Assembly: GCA_963978895.1 (NCBI GenBank)
Contig: OZ022242.1
Span: 7,125,498 to 7,189,497, forward strand
DNA: 64,000 bases
Source: Erpobdella octoculata
Taxonomy: Eukaryota > Annelida > Clitellata > Hirudinida > Erpobdellidae
Direction of reading: 5' to 3'
The notes below the pieces were generated by a model. That model saw only the letters and a list, made by a program, of their open reading frames with translations, was not told the DNA's origin and did not search any database. The position numbers and the translations under genes were made by a program. Below, piece by piece: positions 46,545 to 62,151 of the stretch (its first letter is position 1; each line of letters opens with the position of its first letter).

Positions 46545-47246
46545 TAATGAAACTAGCGGGGTACCCGACGTTGCCCGGGGTTTTTAGATGTTTTTCTATC
46601 GTTTGTCTCTCTCGCTCCTGTTCTTACCACACTTGGTCTTCTGCTCCCGGTCGCTTTCCCGCTGCCACATGCTCTTCCGCTACCGCTCGCTTTCCCGCTC
46701 TCGGTCGTTTTCCCGCTCCCGGTCACTTTCCCGCTCCCGGTCGCTTTCCCGCTACCAGTTGCTTTACCGCTCCGGGTCGCTTCCCGCTCCCGGCCGTTTT
46801 CCCGATCACGGACGCTTTCCCGCTCCCGGTCGCTTTCCCGCTCCTGGTCGCTTTTCCCGCTCCTGGTCGCTTTTCCCGCTCCTGGTCGCTTTCCCGCTCT
46901 CGCTTGCTTTCTCGCTCTCGGTCGCTTTCCCGCTCTAGCTTGCTTTCCCGTTCACTGTCGCTTTCTCTTTCCCGCTCGTTCTTTCGCTCTCAGTTGTTTT
47001 TCCGCTCCCGCTTGCTCTCCCGTTTCCGCTTATTTTCTAATTTCCGTTTCCGCTCGCTCTTCTGCTCCAGCTCCGCTCATTTTGTGACTGATTTTAATTT
47101 TTTTACTATAATCTTTTCACATTGACTCTCAAGGTTTGTGTGAAAATTTCATTACGATCTACGATCGGATGAATGGTGTAGCAATGCATAAAGAACATAC
47201 ATAAATACAGACATAATCTTATATATATATATATATATATATATAG
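46545..47246 (+). repeat. R4 interspersed repeat, copy 1, with GC-rich minisatellite core
   Basis: Starts ACTAGCGGGGTACCCGACGT then TGCCCGGGG, continues as about 18-bp units close to CGCTTTCCCGCTCCCGGT, then a conserved tail (CATTTTGTGACTGATTTTAA; CATTACGATC; CGGATGAATGGTGTAGCAAT; GACATAATCTTA) ending in (TA)n. The core is open in two frames, encoding Arg-Ser or Phe-Pro-Gly repeats, but this is a by-product of the 18-bp period. The (TA)n tail suggests a retroposon. Confidence 0.85.
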
Positions 47247-47690
47247 ACTAGCGGGGTCCCGGCGTTGCCCGGGGTTTTTGTGGTTTTCTATTGTTTTTCT
47301 TTCTCACTCCTGTCTCCTACCCCGCTTGCTTTCCCGCTTCCGGTCACTTTCCCGCTTCCGGTCGCTTTCCCGCTCTTGCCTGCTTTCCCGTTCGCCCGCT
47401 TTCCCTTTCCAGCTCACTCTTTTGCTATCAGCTGCTTTTCCGTTCTCGCTTGCTTTCTTTTCCCCGTTTCCGCTCATTTCCAATTCCCGTTTTCGCTCGC
47501 TTTCCAGCTCCGCTCATTTTGTGACCAATTTCAATTTTTTTCACTATAATTTTTTTCGCATTGACTCTCTACTCTAGGTTGTGTGAAAAATTCATTACGA
47601 TCGGATGAATGGTTTCAATAATGTAGCCATGCATAAAGGACATACCACACATACAGAGATAATCTTATTTATTTATAGATATATAGACTA
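47247..47690 (+). repeat. R4 interspersed repeat, copy 2
   Basis: Adjacent direct copy starting GACTAGCGGGGTCCCGGCGT, with a shorter, more decayed CGCTTTCCCGCT array and the same CATTACGATCGGATGAATGG tail. It begins directly at the (TA)n of copy 1. Confidence 0.85.
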
Positions 47691-47777
47691 TTTATCATTC
47701 AGTTTGATTGGATGACGGGAAGTTAGCTAAATTTCCTTTTTAAGGTTGCAAGCATTCAAGCAAGCAAGCAAGACCGA

Positions 47778-47980
47778 TGGTGGGGATGCGGTGTTACCCG
47801 GAGTTGCCCGGCGTTTTTAAGGGATTTTTTTTATCATTTTCTCTTTTTCGATCCCTATTCCTTCCTCGCTTGCTTTCCCGCTCCTGCTCGGTCTCCTTCT
47901 CTTTTTTGCTCTGCCGATTTCTTTCTCTTTATTGTTTGTTCGCAGGTTCCCGTTCCCGCTCGCTTTCCCGTTCCCGGTAG
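47778..47980 (+). repeat. R4 interspersed repeat, copy 3, truncated
   Basis: GGGATGCGGTGTTACCCGGA and onwards resembles the R4 start, followed by CGCTTGCTTTCCCGCTCC-like units; the tail is missing. Confidence 0.6.
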
Positions 47981-48271
47981 TGATTCATAAAATGGAGTAT
48001 CTTATTTCATCTCCGATATTGACCTTTGACCAATGTAACGCTTTCACATTAGACAATATATGCCACAGACCCGATTAGTAAAACCAGGAGCAGTGGTTTG
48101 AGTGGCCTCCAAAAAACATTAGTAGGGCCCTTCACTGATAGATTACATGACTAATACTAGGCTGCTGTACCGCATTGTTTTCTAAAAATAGTTGATGACT
48201 GGGGGTGCTATTAGTCGTACCTTATTTTTCACAGATTTTTTTAAAGAAGGAAGCGTGAGGGAAGTCGCAGA

Positions 48272-48560
48272 CAAACGCGTCATTTGGAAAGGGGGAACAG
48301 GGGGTAGTTGCTCTCAATTCATCTTTTTTTAAAAAAATAGCTATAAAGTCTGATAAAGGTACTCACATCCCAGCCGATCATCAGCTATTTCTGGAGGAAA
48401 ATTTATATGAGATCTTGGATTCTTTTAAAAGTACCTACGTCTACGCCCCCGGTCATCAGTTAGTTTTGGGTGCCAGGTTTAGCACTAGGAGTTTTGAATT
48501 TTAGAATGTGCGATTCTCTGAAAAATTTTGCCCCATGTTTTTGCTGAAATGACATTCCTG
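48272..48560. mobile_element. Short hAT-like MITE, family R2, best-bounded copy
   Basis: Starts CAAACGCGTCATTTGGAAAG and ends GAAATGACATTCCTG. Flanks GTCGCAGA (48264-48271) and GTCGTAGA (48561-48568) agree at 7 of 8 bases. The interior holds two R2 cores (GATCATCAGCTATTTCTGG; GGTCATCAGTTAGTTTTGG). This copy supports assigning the R2 family to hAT. Confidence 0.8.
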
Positions 48561-48568
48561 GTCGTAGA

Positions 48569-48790
48569 TATTTTTGAGATTTTTTTTAAAACTTGTAAAA
48601 TTTGAAAAAAAGCTGATGACCGGAAAAGAAAGTGTAGTCCGTAGGTAATTTTCAAAAATTTTAAAAAGTTTTGCTTGAAATTTTATACCTATCTTATGAA
48701 AAATTTTAGACAGCCCGTTTTGACTACATTTTAAGGCTTTTTGCACGTATCTGGGGAGGGGGGCTATCACCCTCTGCAACCGGTTTGTAT
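48569..48790 (-). repeat. R2-family fragment, inverted
   Basis: AAAAAGCTGATGACCGG with a GTAGTCC-type segment is the R2 core in the opposite orientation. It immediately follows the preceding R2 element. Confidence 0.55.
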
Positions 48791-49403
48791 GTATAGGATT
48801 TTCCTTACTATTAAGTCACTTGCATTCTGCATGGTTTTTTATAGCCTTTGCCTCCCTAATCGGTAGGTTCGAATTGTGGTGAAGTGGTGACCACGACACT
48901 GATCACGAGTTATAGGTACCGCTTTATCGTCTATTTGAGTATGTTAGGTCTGCACAGTAGCGCTTGTGGCTTAAACAATGTTATTTCATTTTACAATATG
49001 CGTGCTCTTTACGGTGCAAAAATTTCACTGCGTGGATAGGATACAATCGCAGGATGGCCTCCCCAAAATACACCAGTGAGGCTGCTATAGGTATCAAAAA
49101 AATTGCTCAACCCTAGTTAAAAATTTCGATTTTTTTTTAAAACGTATATTAATTGACATATCTATAATATAACTAAAGATTTAACAATTCTATGCTCTAT
49201 GCATGCATGCCACAACAGCGTTTTTGAATCTATGTAAACTTTGTTTGTAAATGTTTGTTGACAAAAAAACTTCCACTCATCTGGCACAGTTTTACATTTT
49301 AAATTAATCCATGCCTATTAAATGCATGCGCATTATTTTAAGCTGATAAAATAAATCAAGCAGGCGTTGCTTAGCACGCCGGTCTTTATAGATAAGAAGC
49401 ATC
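48791..49403. other. Upstream region of SLC35C2
   Basis: No gene or clear promoter motif. GGTTCGAATTG at 48867 resembles a polymerase III B box, but no A box was found. Confidence 0.4.
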
Positions 49404-53651
<4,248 letters not shown>

Positions 53652-55190
53652 GGGACAAAGTACATCTGATTATTTATAATAATGGTAATAATAATATTAA
53701 TAATAATAGTAGTATTGGAAGACTTTTTTGTGTCCAACCTCAACGACTGCATAAGGAAAGTCTTTCAATTCATTTGTCATCATCACATGACATCGTCACA
53801 TGTTAGACAACGAAGATATTGGTTTTCTGTGGAAATCATATTGATCTTATACATATTTGTACTCATTCATAATCCGTTAGTTATTATCGATGCATGTGTA
53901 TACGTTCCGTGGATTACATTATATTATTCTTTCTGCCTTATATTAACAAGATTTTTTTTAACTCTAGAGATGGCGCTAAGTATTTAATTTTTTCACAGTT
54001 ATTGTAAATATACATTTTATTGATAATGTTGAAATCGTAGCGCTAATGAGTGGCGTTCAGTTGCGTGGTCGTAAAATATTAGAAAGAAGTGTGATGGGTT
54101 TCTTTTGATGTCGGCAATGACGAAAATTTTGAGATGGTTTAAAACAAGATGATTAATTGTGATTTCTGCATAAATAAATCGATGTAATTTTTGAATGTGC
54201 TGATTTGATATTGAAAAAAAGAAAGAAAAACTTTTGTTTCTTTTGTTTATCGTAGCATAATTTGTTAACAACTTTAAATCTGTTAAATACAAGATTGGTT
54301 TAATAAATTGTTGTTGTGTACAAGAAATTTGCAGTCTGATTCTATACGGACCCGTCGAGTGGTAGCTTGCCAGCTTTCCCTCCACATAAGTAATGGATCG
54401 CACAAAGATCGATTGATTTCGACTGCATCCTCGGTGCTAGTGGACTGTGATATCAGCCTCAGCTGGCCAATAATTTCGTTTAAAATATGATAAACAAACA
54501 GATTATTTTTGTTGTTGTTTTTTGAGGTCGGATTTTTTTTTCAGGACGCAAACTCATCAAGAAAGCTATTTGTTGAAGATAATAATAATTAGGCTACGGA
54601 ACATAATTGGTGGCTTAAGTGGCTTTCATATTTCTTTTTTTTTTTATATATATACTAGATATTTTAGAGGCGTGTAGATGCTGTTATTTTCATAAAAAAA
54701 GAAAAAAAGGCTAAAACAAAAAAATATTTTATTAAAACTCGTTCAAGTGATTATTTAATCAACACTACTTCTTTTTAATAAATTGCTTTTCTGTTTTCGT
54801 TTAGCAATGACATTGCTATAAATTTAAAACATTTAAAATGATCGAGAACGCCTATAAAACTCTTATGGTTTTAATGCGCACTTGAAGATATAAAAAATCT
54901 CTAATATTAAGCTTTATTGATGCAAGAGAACAAATGGAAAAATCATTCTCGTTAAGAACTGAATTCAAAATCAAACAGCCACGACCTACTTTTATAGAAT
55001 TTTTCTTAATTATGATGAAAAATGTTTTATTAGGGTCAGATCGGGATCTTCTGATGACAATATTATACCTTTAATTAAGTAAATTACCAAAAAAACTAAG
55101 TCAGTTTTTACAATATATATAGAGATAGTTTAAAATTTATGGACGACTTTTACTACTAATCAGCTAATTTACTTAAAAATGTATATTACT
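53652..55190. other. Gene-free interval 3' of SLC35C2
   Basis: It should hold the SLC35C2 3' UTR. A minus frame at 54017-54403 is 128 codons but has no recognisable features. AATAAAT near 54173 is a possible distal poly(A) signal. Confidence 0.4.
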
Positions 55191-55194
55191 CAAT

Positions 55195-55440
55195 TCAATT
55201 ACATCCGCTGGGCCATATAGGACGGGGCGTTATAGAACAAGAGACACGTCCGTCTCTGATGAGCACGTTCAGACGTACACACGCCCGTACATTCAGGGCA
55301 ACATTACACACTTTTCCTTGTATGTCGTTGCCTGGAATCGATTGTAGGAATTTTATGTCGGTGGGAGAGAAAGCTTTATTTCTGGGCTGTCTGTATGTAT
55401 TCCTAAATGCAAAAATCATGCGGAGTATTCTAGTGCTACT
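55195..55440 (-). CDS. Possible terminal exon of an unrecognised minus-strand gene
   Basis: A TTTACCTTTCAG acceptor precedes 82 codons open to a TGA, with balanced composition and more CpG than its surroundings (STRILRMIFAFRNTYRQPRN, then FSPTDIKFLQSIPGNDIQGK). Upstream on the same strand an ATG at 55821 has a strong donor seven codons in (GGAATAG|gtaagg), but its phase does not match this exon. No family is recognised; it may be a chance ORF. Confidence 0.25.
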   Translation of the reverse strand, partial: SSTRILRMIFAFRNTYRQPRNKAFSPTDIKFLQSIPGNDIQGKVCNVALNVRACVRLNVLIRDGRVSCSITPRPIWPSGCN

Positions 55441-55997
55441 CTGAAAGGTAAACAATTTATAAATTCATTATGAAATTCATTTTGTCATTTTTAAGCTTTA
55501 TTTAATTCTAAAACACCGCTAGTAGCTAGCTCTTGAGTCCAACACCTGGTATAAGACAAGATAATTCTAGAGAATGTGACAGCATATCTTAATTTTTTAC
55601 ACATTGCCAACAAATATGATAATTATACTAGAAATGTTTCTTTTTTTGGTGGTATGGTAATTACAATTTGTTAGAATTAACTTATCAGCATATTTTGACC
55701 ATTTTTTCCAATAACGTGAAATTCCATTGTAGTAGATTTCCATTCCAGACAAGTTAAACAAACGACAAAACTGGAGCATTCTTGCATCAACAGGGTCCTT
55801 ACCTATTCCCTCGTAATTCATGTTTACTTTAGGACTCCCAAAAGCTCCATTTTTCTTTTACTCAATTAAACAACAACTGCTGGAAACACGACATTTATTA
55901 TGATAGGACAATTATTAAGCAGTTAATCAGGGTGCCTACCTGTTACTATCAAAGACTTGCACGAGCTTCGTTCGCAATGCTACGATGGTGAGGAGGT

Positions 55998-56083
55998 AGC
56001 TAAGTAGCTATGTTGCTATGCAGCTATGTAGCTAAGTAGCTATGTAGCTATGTAGCTATGTAGCTATGTAGCTATGCAGCTAG
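55998..56083. repeat. GTAGCTAT octanucleotide microsatellite
   Basis: About ten imperfect 8-bp units GTAGCTAT/GCAGCTAT/GTAGCTAA in tandem. Confidence 0.92.
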
Positions 56084-56929
56084 CAATAACGCTCACGAGT
56101 TTTCCCGTCGCTGGTAATCTAGTTGACCATACTGTTAGAGTTAAAGATTCGTTGCTCTGCTGTCCGTGAGCCCTAAAAAGAATGCAGTATGAAGAGGAAT
56201 GGAGAACATATTTTAAGAAGTTTCAAATAATATTGCTGCCACAATTTGAAAAATCCATAGTGCTTCTTTAGTTTTAATCATTAAGTAGTTTTCAAGTCTT
56301 AATGAGGGATGGGAGAGACAATTTGAAATGCTTCATGCATTTGTTTTTTGCCTCCTGTTAAATTTAAACTGTCCACCAGTGAATCAACTGCGACAGGCAA
56401 AACGCGACTGCAATCTTTTTATCGCTTCAATGATCAGCGATTGTTCACTCATTTAAAAGAAAATAAAAATCTTAGATTAAAAGTGTAAGAATTTAATGAT
56501 TAAAAAATGTGAAAATTTTGTTATCTTGCGTATTGTTTTATTTGTTATAAATAACTTGTCTATGGAAGAGAATATAGAACATAAAAATTAATGCATACCA
56601 GTCTGTCGCAGTTTGGGTTGGCTCCAAAAAAAGTTGAATCGATTGGTTATAGGAACTATGTTGAGTACGACAGTGAAAAATAAATAAAAAACAATTTTTC
56701 ATGAAAATGACATTTATTTTACTTATGAATCTGTATTTTTCCTATTTAAAAACTTAGAAGCCGTGTGTGAACGCAGTTACTCAGCTGTATACTGTATATT
56801 ATGTGGAAAAATATGTACATCAAAATGTTAAATATGGCTGTTATAACTAAGGCTGGAGAATTATTTTTTTGGTATTATCATTAACTTCAACGAATTTTGT
56901 ATGAAAATAATAATTTAAATTATTTTTTG

Positions 56930-57877
56930 AATGAATGAATGAATGAATGAATAAATGAATGAATGAATGAATGAATGAATGAATGAATGAATGAATGAAT
57001 GAATGAATGAATGAATGAATGAATGAATGAATGAATGAATGAATGAATAAATGAATGAATGAATGAATGAATGAATGAATGAATGAATGAATGAATGAAT
57101 GAATGAATGAATGAATGAATGAATGAATGAATGAATGAATGAATGAATGAATGAATGAATGAATGAATGAATGAATGAATGAATGAATGAATGAATGAAT
57201 GAATGAATGAATGAATGAATGAATGAATGAATGAATGAATGAATGAATGAATGAATGAATGAATGGATGAATGAATGAATGAATGAATGAATGAATGAAT
57301 GAATGAATGAATGAATGAATGAATGAATGAATGAATGAATGAATGAATGAATGAATGAATGAATGAATGAATGAATGAATGAATGAATGAATGAATGAAT
57401 GAATGAATGAATGAATGAATGAATGAATGAATGAATGAATGAATGAATGAATGAATGAATGAATGAATGAATGAATGAATGAATGAATGAATGAATGAAT
57501 GAATGAATGAATGAATGAATGAATGAATGAATGAATGAATGAATGAATGAATGAATGAATGAATGAATGAATGAATGAATGAATGAATGAATGAATGAAT
57601 GAATGAATGAATGAATGAATGAATGAATGAATGAATGAATGAATGAATGAATGAATGAATGAATGAATGAATGAATGAATGAATGAATGAATGAATGAAT
57701 GAATGAATGAATGAATGAATGAATGAATGAATGAATGAATGAATGAATGAATGAATGAATGAATGAATGAATGAATGAATGAATGAATGAATGAATGAAT
57801 GAATGAATGAATGAATGAATGAATGAATGAATGAATGAATGAATGAATGAATGAATGAATGATGAATGAATGAATAA
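56930..57877. repeat. Giant GAAT tetranucleotide microsatellite
   Basis: About 945 bp of nearly perfect GAAT repeats, roughly 235 units, with interruptions at about 56950 and 57050 (ATAAATG), 57265 (GGATG) and the last few units. All frames are open on the minus strand and encode His-Ser-Phe-Ile repeats. This is a repeat artefact, not a gene. Confidence 0.98.
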
Positions 57878-57884
57878 ATGAGCA

Positions 57885-58555
57885 TATATTATTCTGATTA
57901 CTGGTTTTCTGTGTCCGGATAAGAACGGAAGTAAATAAGTAAAAGAAATGGCTAGATAGCCTAGAGCAAATATCATTTATGAATATTATTGCAGAAATAT
58001 TATTTTAGCGCATAAGCTAACAGAAGTTTTTTCATACAATTGTTGTGTTAAACTCGATGTGTTCCACTTGAAAAAAAAAAACTAATTTCATTACGCCACG
58101 GAAAATAAGCATTATTGAGTGCATAGGGAATTGAAACGGAAAAGTCCTGGTCTCATTTCATAGGCACACACGGAGCATCCTTTGAATTACTGCAATAGGA
58201 GTTAATTAAAAATTCACGAAGAGCTACCGACATGTTTATAGAGCCACCGAATGGGAAACATAAATTTCGGTAATTTCGTCGGGCGCGTCTGTCGTAATCT
58301 GCTTTATTTTGGCATGTTTTAATAACTATTTCTGTCCAGGCCCTGGACTCCAGGGAAGAATTCAAACATAACCTCACCAGGCTTAAGTACTTAAGGAGCT
58401 TTTTTGATGACATTAAAATAAAAGCGACGGACAATCGCTTGACGATCAAACAGTTTTTGATTTTTTTTTCAAATGATTGCAATGTCATCAGTAGGGGCAG
58501 CGTACGGATTCTTAAGTGACGACATTTATTGAGGTATGATGTTCACAGCAGCCGC
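57885..58555. other. Gene-free stretch
   Basis: No supported gene. The minus frame 58488-58153 (111 codons) lacks recognisable motifs. Confidence 0.4.
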
Positions 58556-58559
58556 GTTG

Positions 58560-59290
58560 CCAGCCGATTTTTTCTGAATGGCACAAGAATTGCAAAAGGG
58601 GGCCCAAAATCTTTCTGGGAGAGGCTCAGTACTTGCAAATTTTTTCTAGCACTTTCACACTTTTTTTAGTTGGAGGTACTTGTCCAAAAATTTTTGAAGC
58701 CCTCTTTTAATTTTTCTTCTTAGAAAAAGCTAATGACCGGGAAAGGAGTAGTCAAAGATACTTTTTCCAAAAAGTTTAGTAACTCTCTTTTATCTTTTTT
58801 TCTTCTGGAAAAAGCTGATTACCGAGAGGTAGTTTTTTCAAGGGGCCCATTAAAACATTACAGGGGGCCCATAGCACTATCATAGAGGGTCCACCTCACC
58901 TTTGAAGGGGCCCACTCAAGCCTCAAAAGCTTTTACTTTTAATTTCTGGGAGCATTTAAGGGCCCACTTCTACCTTATGGGAGCTCAAAACTACTCAAAA
59001 GTCAGAAGAAAAAAATGGTCATCTACTTCTCCCAAATGACGTCTCTGGACAGGCTGGGTAGTCGTACGCACTTTTCCCAAAATTATTCTTCTAGCACTTT
59101 CACATTTCTTTCTTCCGAAAAACTTTATGACCGGGGAAGGGTACTTGTAGGAAATTTTCTCAAATTTTCTCACAACTTTTCCACAGTGGTATGTAATTTT
59201 CACATTTCAAATTTTTCTGTTAAAAATTTACCTGGGGGGTACGCAACGCTTTGTCGGGGGACCATGCCCATCGTGGCCAAGCGACTGTGT
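58560..59290. repeat. Cluster of R2-related fragments
   Basis: The inverted R2 core recurs three times: GAAAAAGCTAATGACCGGGA (58723), GGAAAAAGCTGATTACCGAG (58801) and CTTTATGACCGGGGAAGGG (59123). GGGGCCCA-rich pieces lie between. Boundaries and target duplications could not be set. Confidence 0.5.
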
Positions 59291-60016
59291 TACCGTATCT
59301 TCGGCCCTCCTGCTTCTCCGCTTTTTGCATACACAACCATCTATTTTTAATTTAATTTAATTTAAAAATAGAGGGGTCGTGGCAATGAAATATGCCACAG
59401 TTGTCAAAAAATGTCATCGTTTTTGCTTAGTTGATTACATTTGGATAAACAAATACAAATTCAGTTTTATAATACCAATTTTTACGTAAATTTAGTTAAA
59501 AATGTCAGTTGAAACAGCGTGTTGGTCTGGTCAATGATAATGTCAATATAGTTAAAATTTTTTTAACAACCTCTTCACACATATGACACAGCATAAGCGG
59601 GCAATATACAAACTGGTGAGGATCTTTTAACAGGTTTTTGTGTTTTTGATGAGTATAAAGAGAGATTTATTTACTCATTCATACATAAAAAATAATGATC
59701 CTTTATTCAAAAATTATCAGTCTTTGGGCACTTTCCGTTTTCGTAATTGGCGGCACTGTTTCATAGCCATGCTTACGTTTGAATTACAGATAATGCGTAA
59801 AAAAAGTTTATGAATGAAAAAAATATTGAAAAACCATAAAGCCCGCCATTTTTTTCGTTTTTTGTCATCTATAAAATTAAATCGTCTTCATAATTTTAAT
59901 TACTCTCTGTGAAATTCGAATTTAAAATCAATTTTAAGAAATATATCTTCTAAGCCACGAATAATATTCAATTTTGTACTATGTTTTTTTTTACTTTCAG
60001 AGCGTTTTATAACCAA

Positions 60017-60058
60017 ATGAATGATCGAAGAGGAATAAAAGCATGGAACGCCTTCTGA
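60017..60058 (+). promoter_or_regulatory. Two upstream ORFs at the innexin start
   Basis: The 5' leader after the acceptor at about 60000 (TTTTTACTTTCAG|AGCG) contains an ATG at 60017 whose 13-codon frame ends at TGA 60056-60058, overlapping the main start. A second ATG at 60021 opens a 5-codon frame ending at 60038, five bases before the main ATG. Both precede the better-context main ATG (AAAGCATGG). Confidence 0.6.
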
Positions 60059-61281
60059 AATCTGTTCTCAGTGTTCGAGAGTTCAAACTCCACGTCGACG
60101 ATGACTACGTCGACAGGCTAAGCCACAGAGTGACCGTCATCATTCTTGTTTGTTTTGCTTTCATCATCAGTACCAAGCAATTCGTTGGAATCCCCATGAG
60201 CTGCTGGTGTCCAGCACAATTTACCGACAGTCACAGAGAATATGCAGACACGATATGCTGGGTGAGTAACACTTACTATATAGCTACAGACGATCCCATA
60301 CCGAAGGACAAACTATCCTTGCAAAGCAAAAAACAAGTCATCTGCTATTACCAATGGGCACCTCTTATTCTTATATTTCAAGCCGTGCTTTCGTTCATAC
60401 CAAGTCAGATATGGAGGTTTCTCAACCAACGTTCCGGCGTCAACCTGTGCACGATAATGGACGCTGCCCATGTCTGTTCTGAAGCCTCGTATCTGGAAGT
60501 TCGCGAGAAAGCAGTGCGTTACATAGTGAACCACATGGACCGATATCTTCTGTCTCAGCGAGAATTTAGAACCGGTTGTATGATTCGTATAAAACATTTT
60601 ATCGCGAAAATCTGCTGCTTGGTCGGAGGGAGGCTGTATGGCAATTACCTGGTAACCGCTTATTTGTGCGTCAAATTATTGTATATCTCAGTTGCTGTCG
60701 TTCAACTCCTGCTAATGGAAGTCTTCTTAGGCATCGAGCACAACTGGTACGGAGCGTACGTACTCGATAAACTCATCAGAGGACTGGAATGGGAGCAGTC
60801 GGAGAGATTTCCCAGGGTTACTCTGTGCGAATTCGAACTGAGACATCAAACCAGAGTGCACTATTACATTGTTCAGTGCGCTCTAACCATTAATCTGTTC
60901 AACGAAAAAATATTCGTCTTCGTTTGGTTCTGGTTCGTCTTCCTGGTCATCGTCACTTCGGTCAACGTACTCAAATGGCTCTTCAGGTCTCTCTATTGGC
61001 CTGGTCAAGTACAATACGTGAGGAAAAGAGTTCGAGCTTTCGACATAACGCAACGGGAGCCGGGCATTCTGGCCAAATTTACTGAGAATTATTTGAGACG
61101 CGATGGAATGTTTATATTGAGATTGATCAGTATGAACATGGGCGAAGTCGTGGCCGGAGAGGCTCTGTGCGGATTATGGAATAATTACAACCCCGAGAAG
61201 CGACTCATTGTGGAAAAGCCGGGGAGGAGGAACATGGAGAAGTCGAGAATAAACGGCGGGAAAAAACTCGAGCTGGTTTAA
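60043..61281 (+). CDS. Innexin (invertebrate gap-junction/hemichannel protein)
   Basis: Single-exon CDS of 412 residues, normal innexin length. TM1 is about 30-50, and loop E1 has Cys54 (in GIPMSCWCPAQF) and Cys72 (in EYADTICWVSNTYY). TM2 starts at the family signature, here YYQWA (102-106) instead of YYQWV. TM3 is about 201-221. Loop E2 has RFPRVTLCEF (Cys262) and IVQCALTINLFNEKIF (Cys279). TM4 is about 288-312 (VWFWFVFLVIV). Innexins oligomerise into intercellular channels or pannexin-like hemichannels. E1 has an extra Cys56, and E2 has ALTIN where most members have LPIN. A 5' UTR intron is implied by the acceptor at about 60000. Confidence 0.96.
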   Translation: MERLLKSVLSVREFKLHVDDDYVDRLSHRVTVIILVCFAFIISTKQFVGIPMSCWCPAQFTDSHREYADTICWVSNTYYIATDDPIPKDKLSLQSKKQVICYYQWAPLILIFQAVLSFIPSQIWRFLNQRSGVNLCTIMDAAHVCSEASYLEVREKAVRYIVNHMDRYLLSQREFRTGCMIRIKHFIAKICCLVGGRLYGNYLVTAYLCVKLLYISVAVVQLLLMEVFLGIEHNWYGAYVLDKLIRGLEWEQSERFPRVTLCEFELRHQTRVHYYIVQCALTINLFNEKIFVFVWFWFVFLVIVTSVNVLKWLFRSLYWPGQVQYVRKRVRAFDITQREPGILAKFTENYLRRDGMFILRLISMNMGEVVAGEALCGLWNNYNPEKRLIVEKPGRRNMEKSRINGGKKLELV

Positions 61282-61950
61282 CACTCATGCGGGTGTTTTA
61301 TTTTTAGTTTCAGTTTCTATTTATATCCTTTTCCTTCACTAATTTCTTTGTCACTTCAGAGCGTGTTTTCCGAATTGTTTCGATTCGACATTTAGAGCTT
61401 AGAAGATTTTCATCGATTTATTTTTAAATTTTCCAGCTAAGCAGAACGAAAAAAACCCAACAACAACAACAACAAATCCGTAATGCAACCAACCCCACGT
61501 AGCCTCGGAAGCCAACATCATTGATTTTACTCCACCTAGCCATAAAGTGTAGATGCATGGAAGGGCGAGAGAGCTGTCTCGACGATTTGTCGAAGCAACA
61601 AAAAAAATCGTGACGGGGGGATGGCAGGGGTAGGGTGGTGTAGTAGGGTGGCGTTGTAGGGTTGTTGTTTATCGTCAATTTCTAACATTTGGCAGCACGT
61701 TAATGTAACATGACGAAAGATTATCTGCCGGGCAGACACAACAGGCGAATAATAATGCATTCAGCAGCATTAATGCATGCAAACAGATCGATGAAGGCGC
61801 GTTGTTGTCGTGGATGCAAATGAAATCCCCAGCACCAATCGAGATATACAAATTAATTTCATTAAATTTGATTCAATTAAATTTTCAGTTTCTTTCTCCT
61901 CTCAGACAGTTTAATTTGAAATTATTGCTTAGAGATTATGAAGTAATTAC
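61282..61950 (+). other. Innexin 3' flank
   Basis: Presumed 3' UTR and intergenic DNA. A G-rich tract at about 61613-61665 (GTAGGGTGGTGTAGTAGGG) has quadruplex potential. No AATAAA was found close to the stop; the signal may be a variant. Confidence 0.4.
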
Positions 61951-61959
61951 CTCTTTTTG

Positions 61960-61962
<3 letters not shown>

Positions 61963-62021
<59 letters not shown>
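61963..62021. repeat. (TA)n microsatellite
   Basis: About 29 uninterrupted TA units. Confidence 0.97.
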
Positions 62022-62024
<3 letters not shown>

Positions 62025-62151
62025 TAATATACTTTGGCAAAATCCCCTCTCGTAAACACACTCCGTTAAAAACAAACGACCACTTTGCATTAATGACTTT
62101 TTTAATAAACTGTTCGAAGTATTTAATTTTACGACGTAAACTAGAGTCCAT
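62022..62151 (-). mobile_element. Possible retroelement N-terminal fragment
   Basis: The minus frame from the ATG at 62151 reads LRRKIKYFEQFIKKVINAKW, then NGVCLREGILPKYI, and stops against the (TA)n. The helix followed by a CL-EG-LPK-type motif resembles the region before the RT domain of Penelope-like elements. I know this only as a pattern resemblance; no RT motif is visible. Confidence 0.25.

Noticed and set aside
46538..47125. A 195-residue Arg/Ser- and Pro-rich ORF resembling an SR or collagen-like protein
   Set aside because: Made by an 18-bp GC-rich minisatellite inside a dispersed repeat that recurs with different lengths; two frames are equally open.
48860..48900. GGTTCGAATTG as a tRNA or SINE
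   Set aside because: An isolated B-box-like match without an A box or acceptor stem.
54017..54403. A 128-residue minus-strand ORF
   Set aside because: Low-complexity Phe/Ile/Asn-rich composition, no motif, and a position antisense to the SLC35C2 3' region.
56915..57976. A 353-residue minus-strand ORF of repeated HSFI
   Set aside because: It is the translation of a pure GAAT microsatellite; all three frames are open and there is no gene context.
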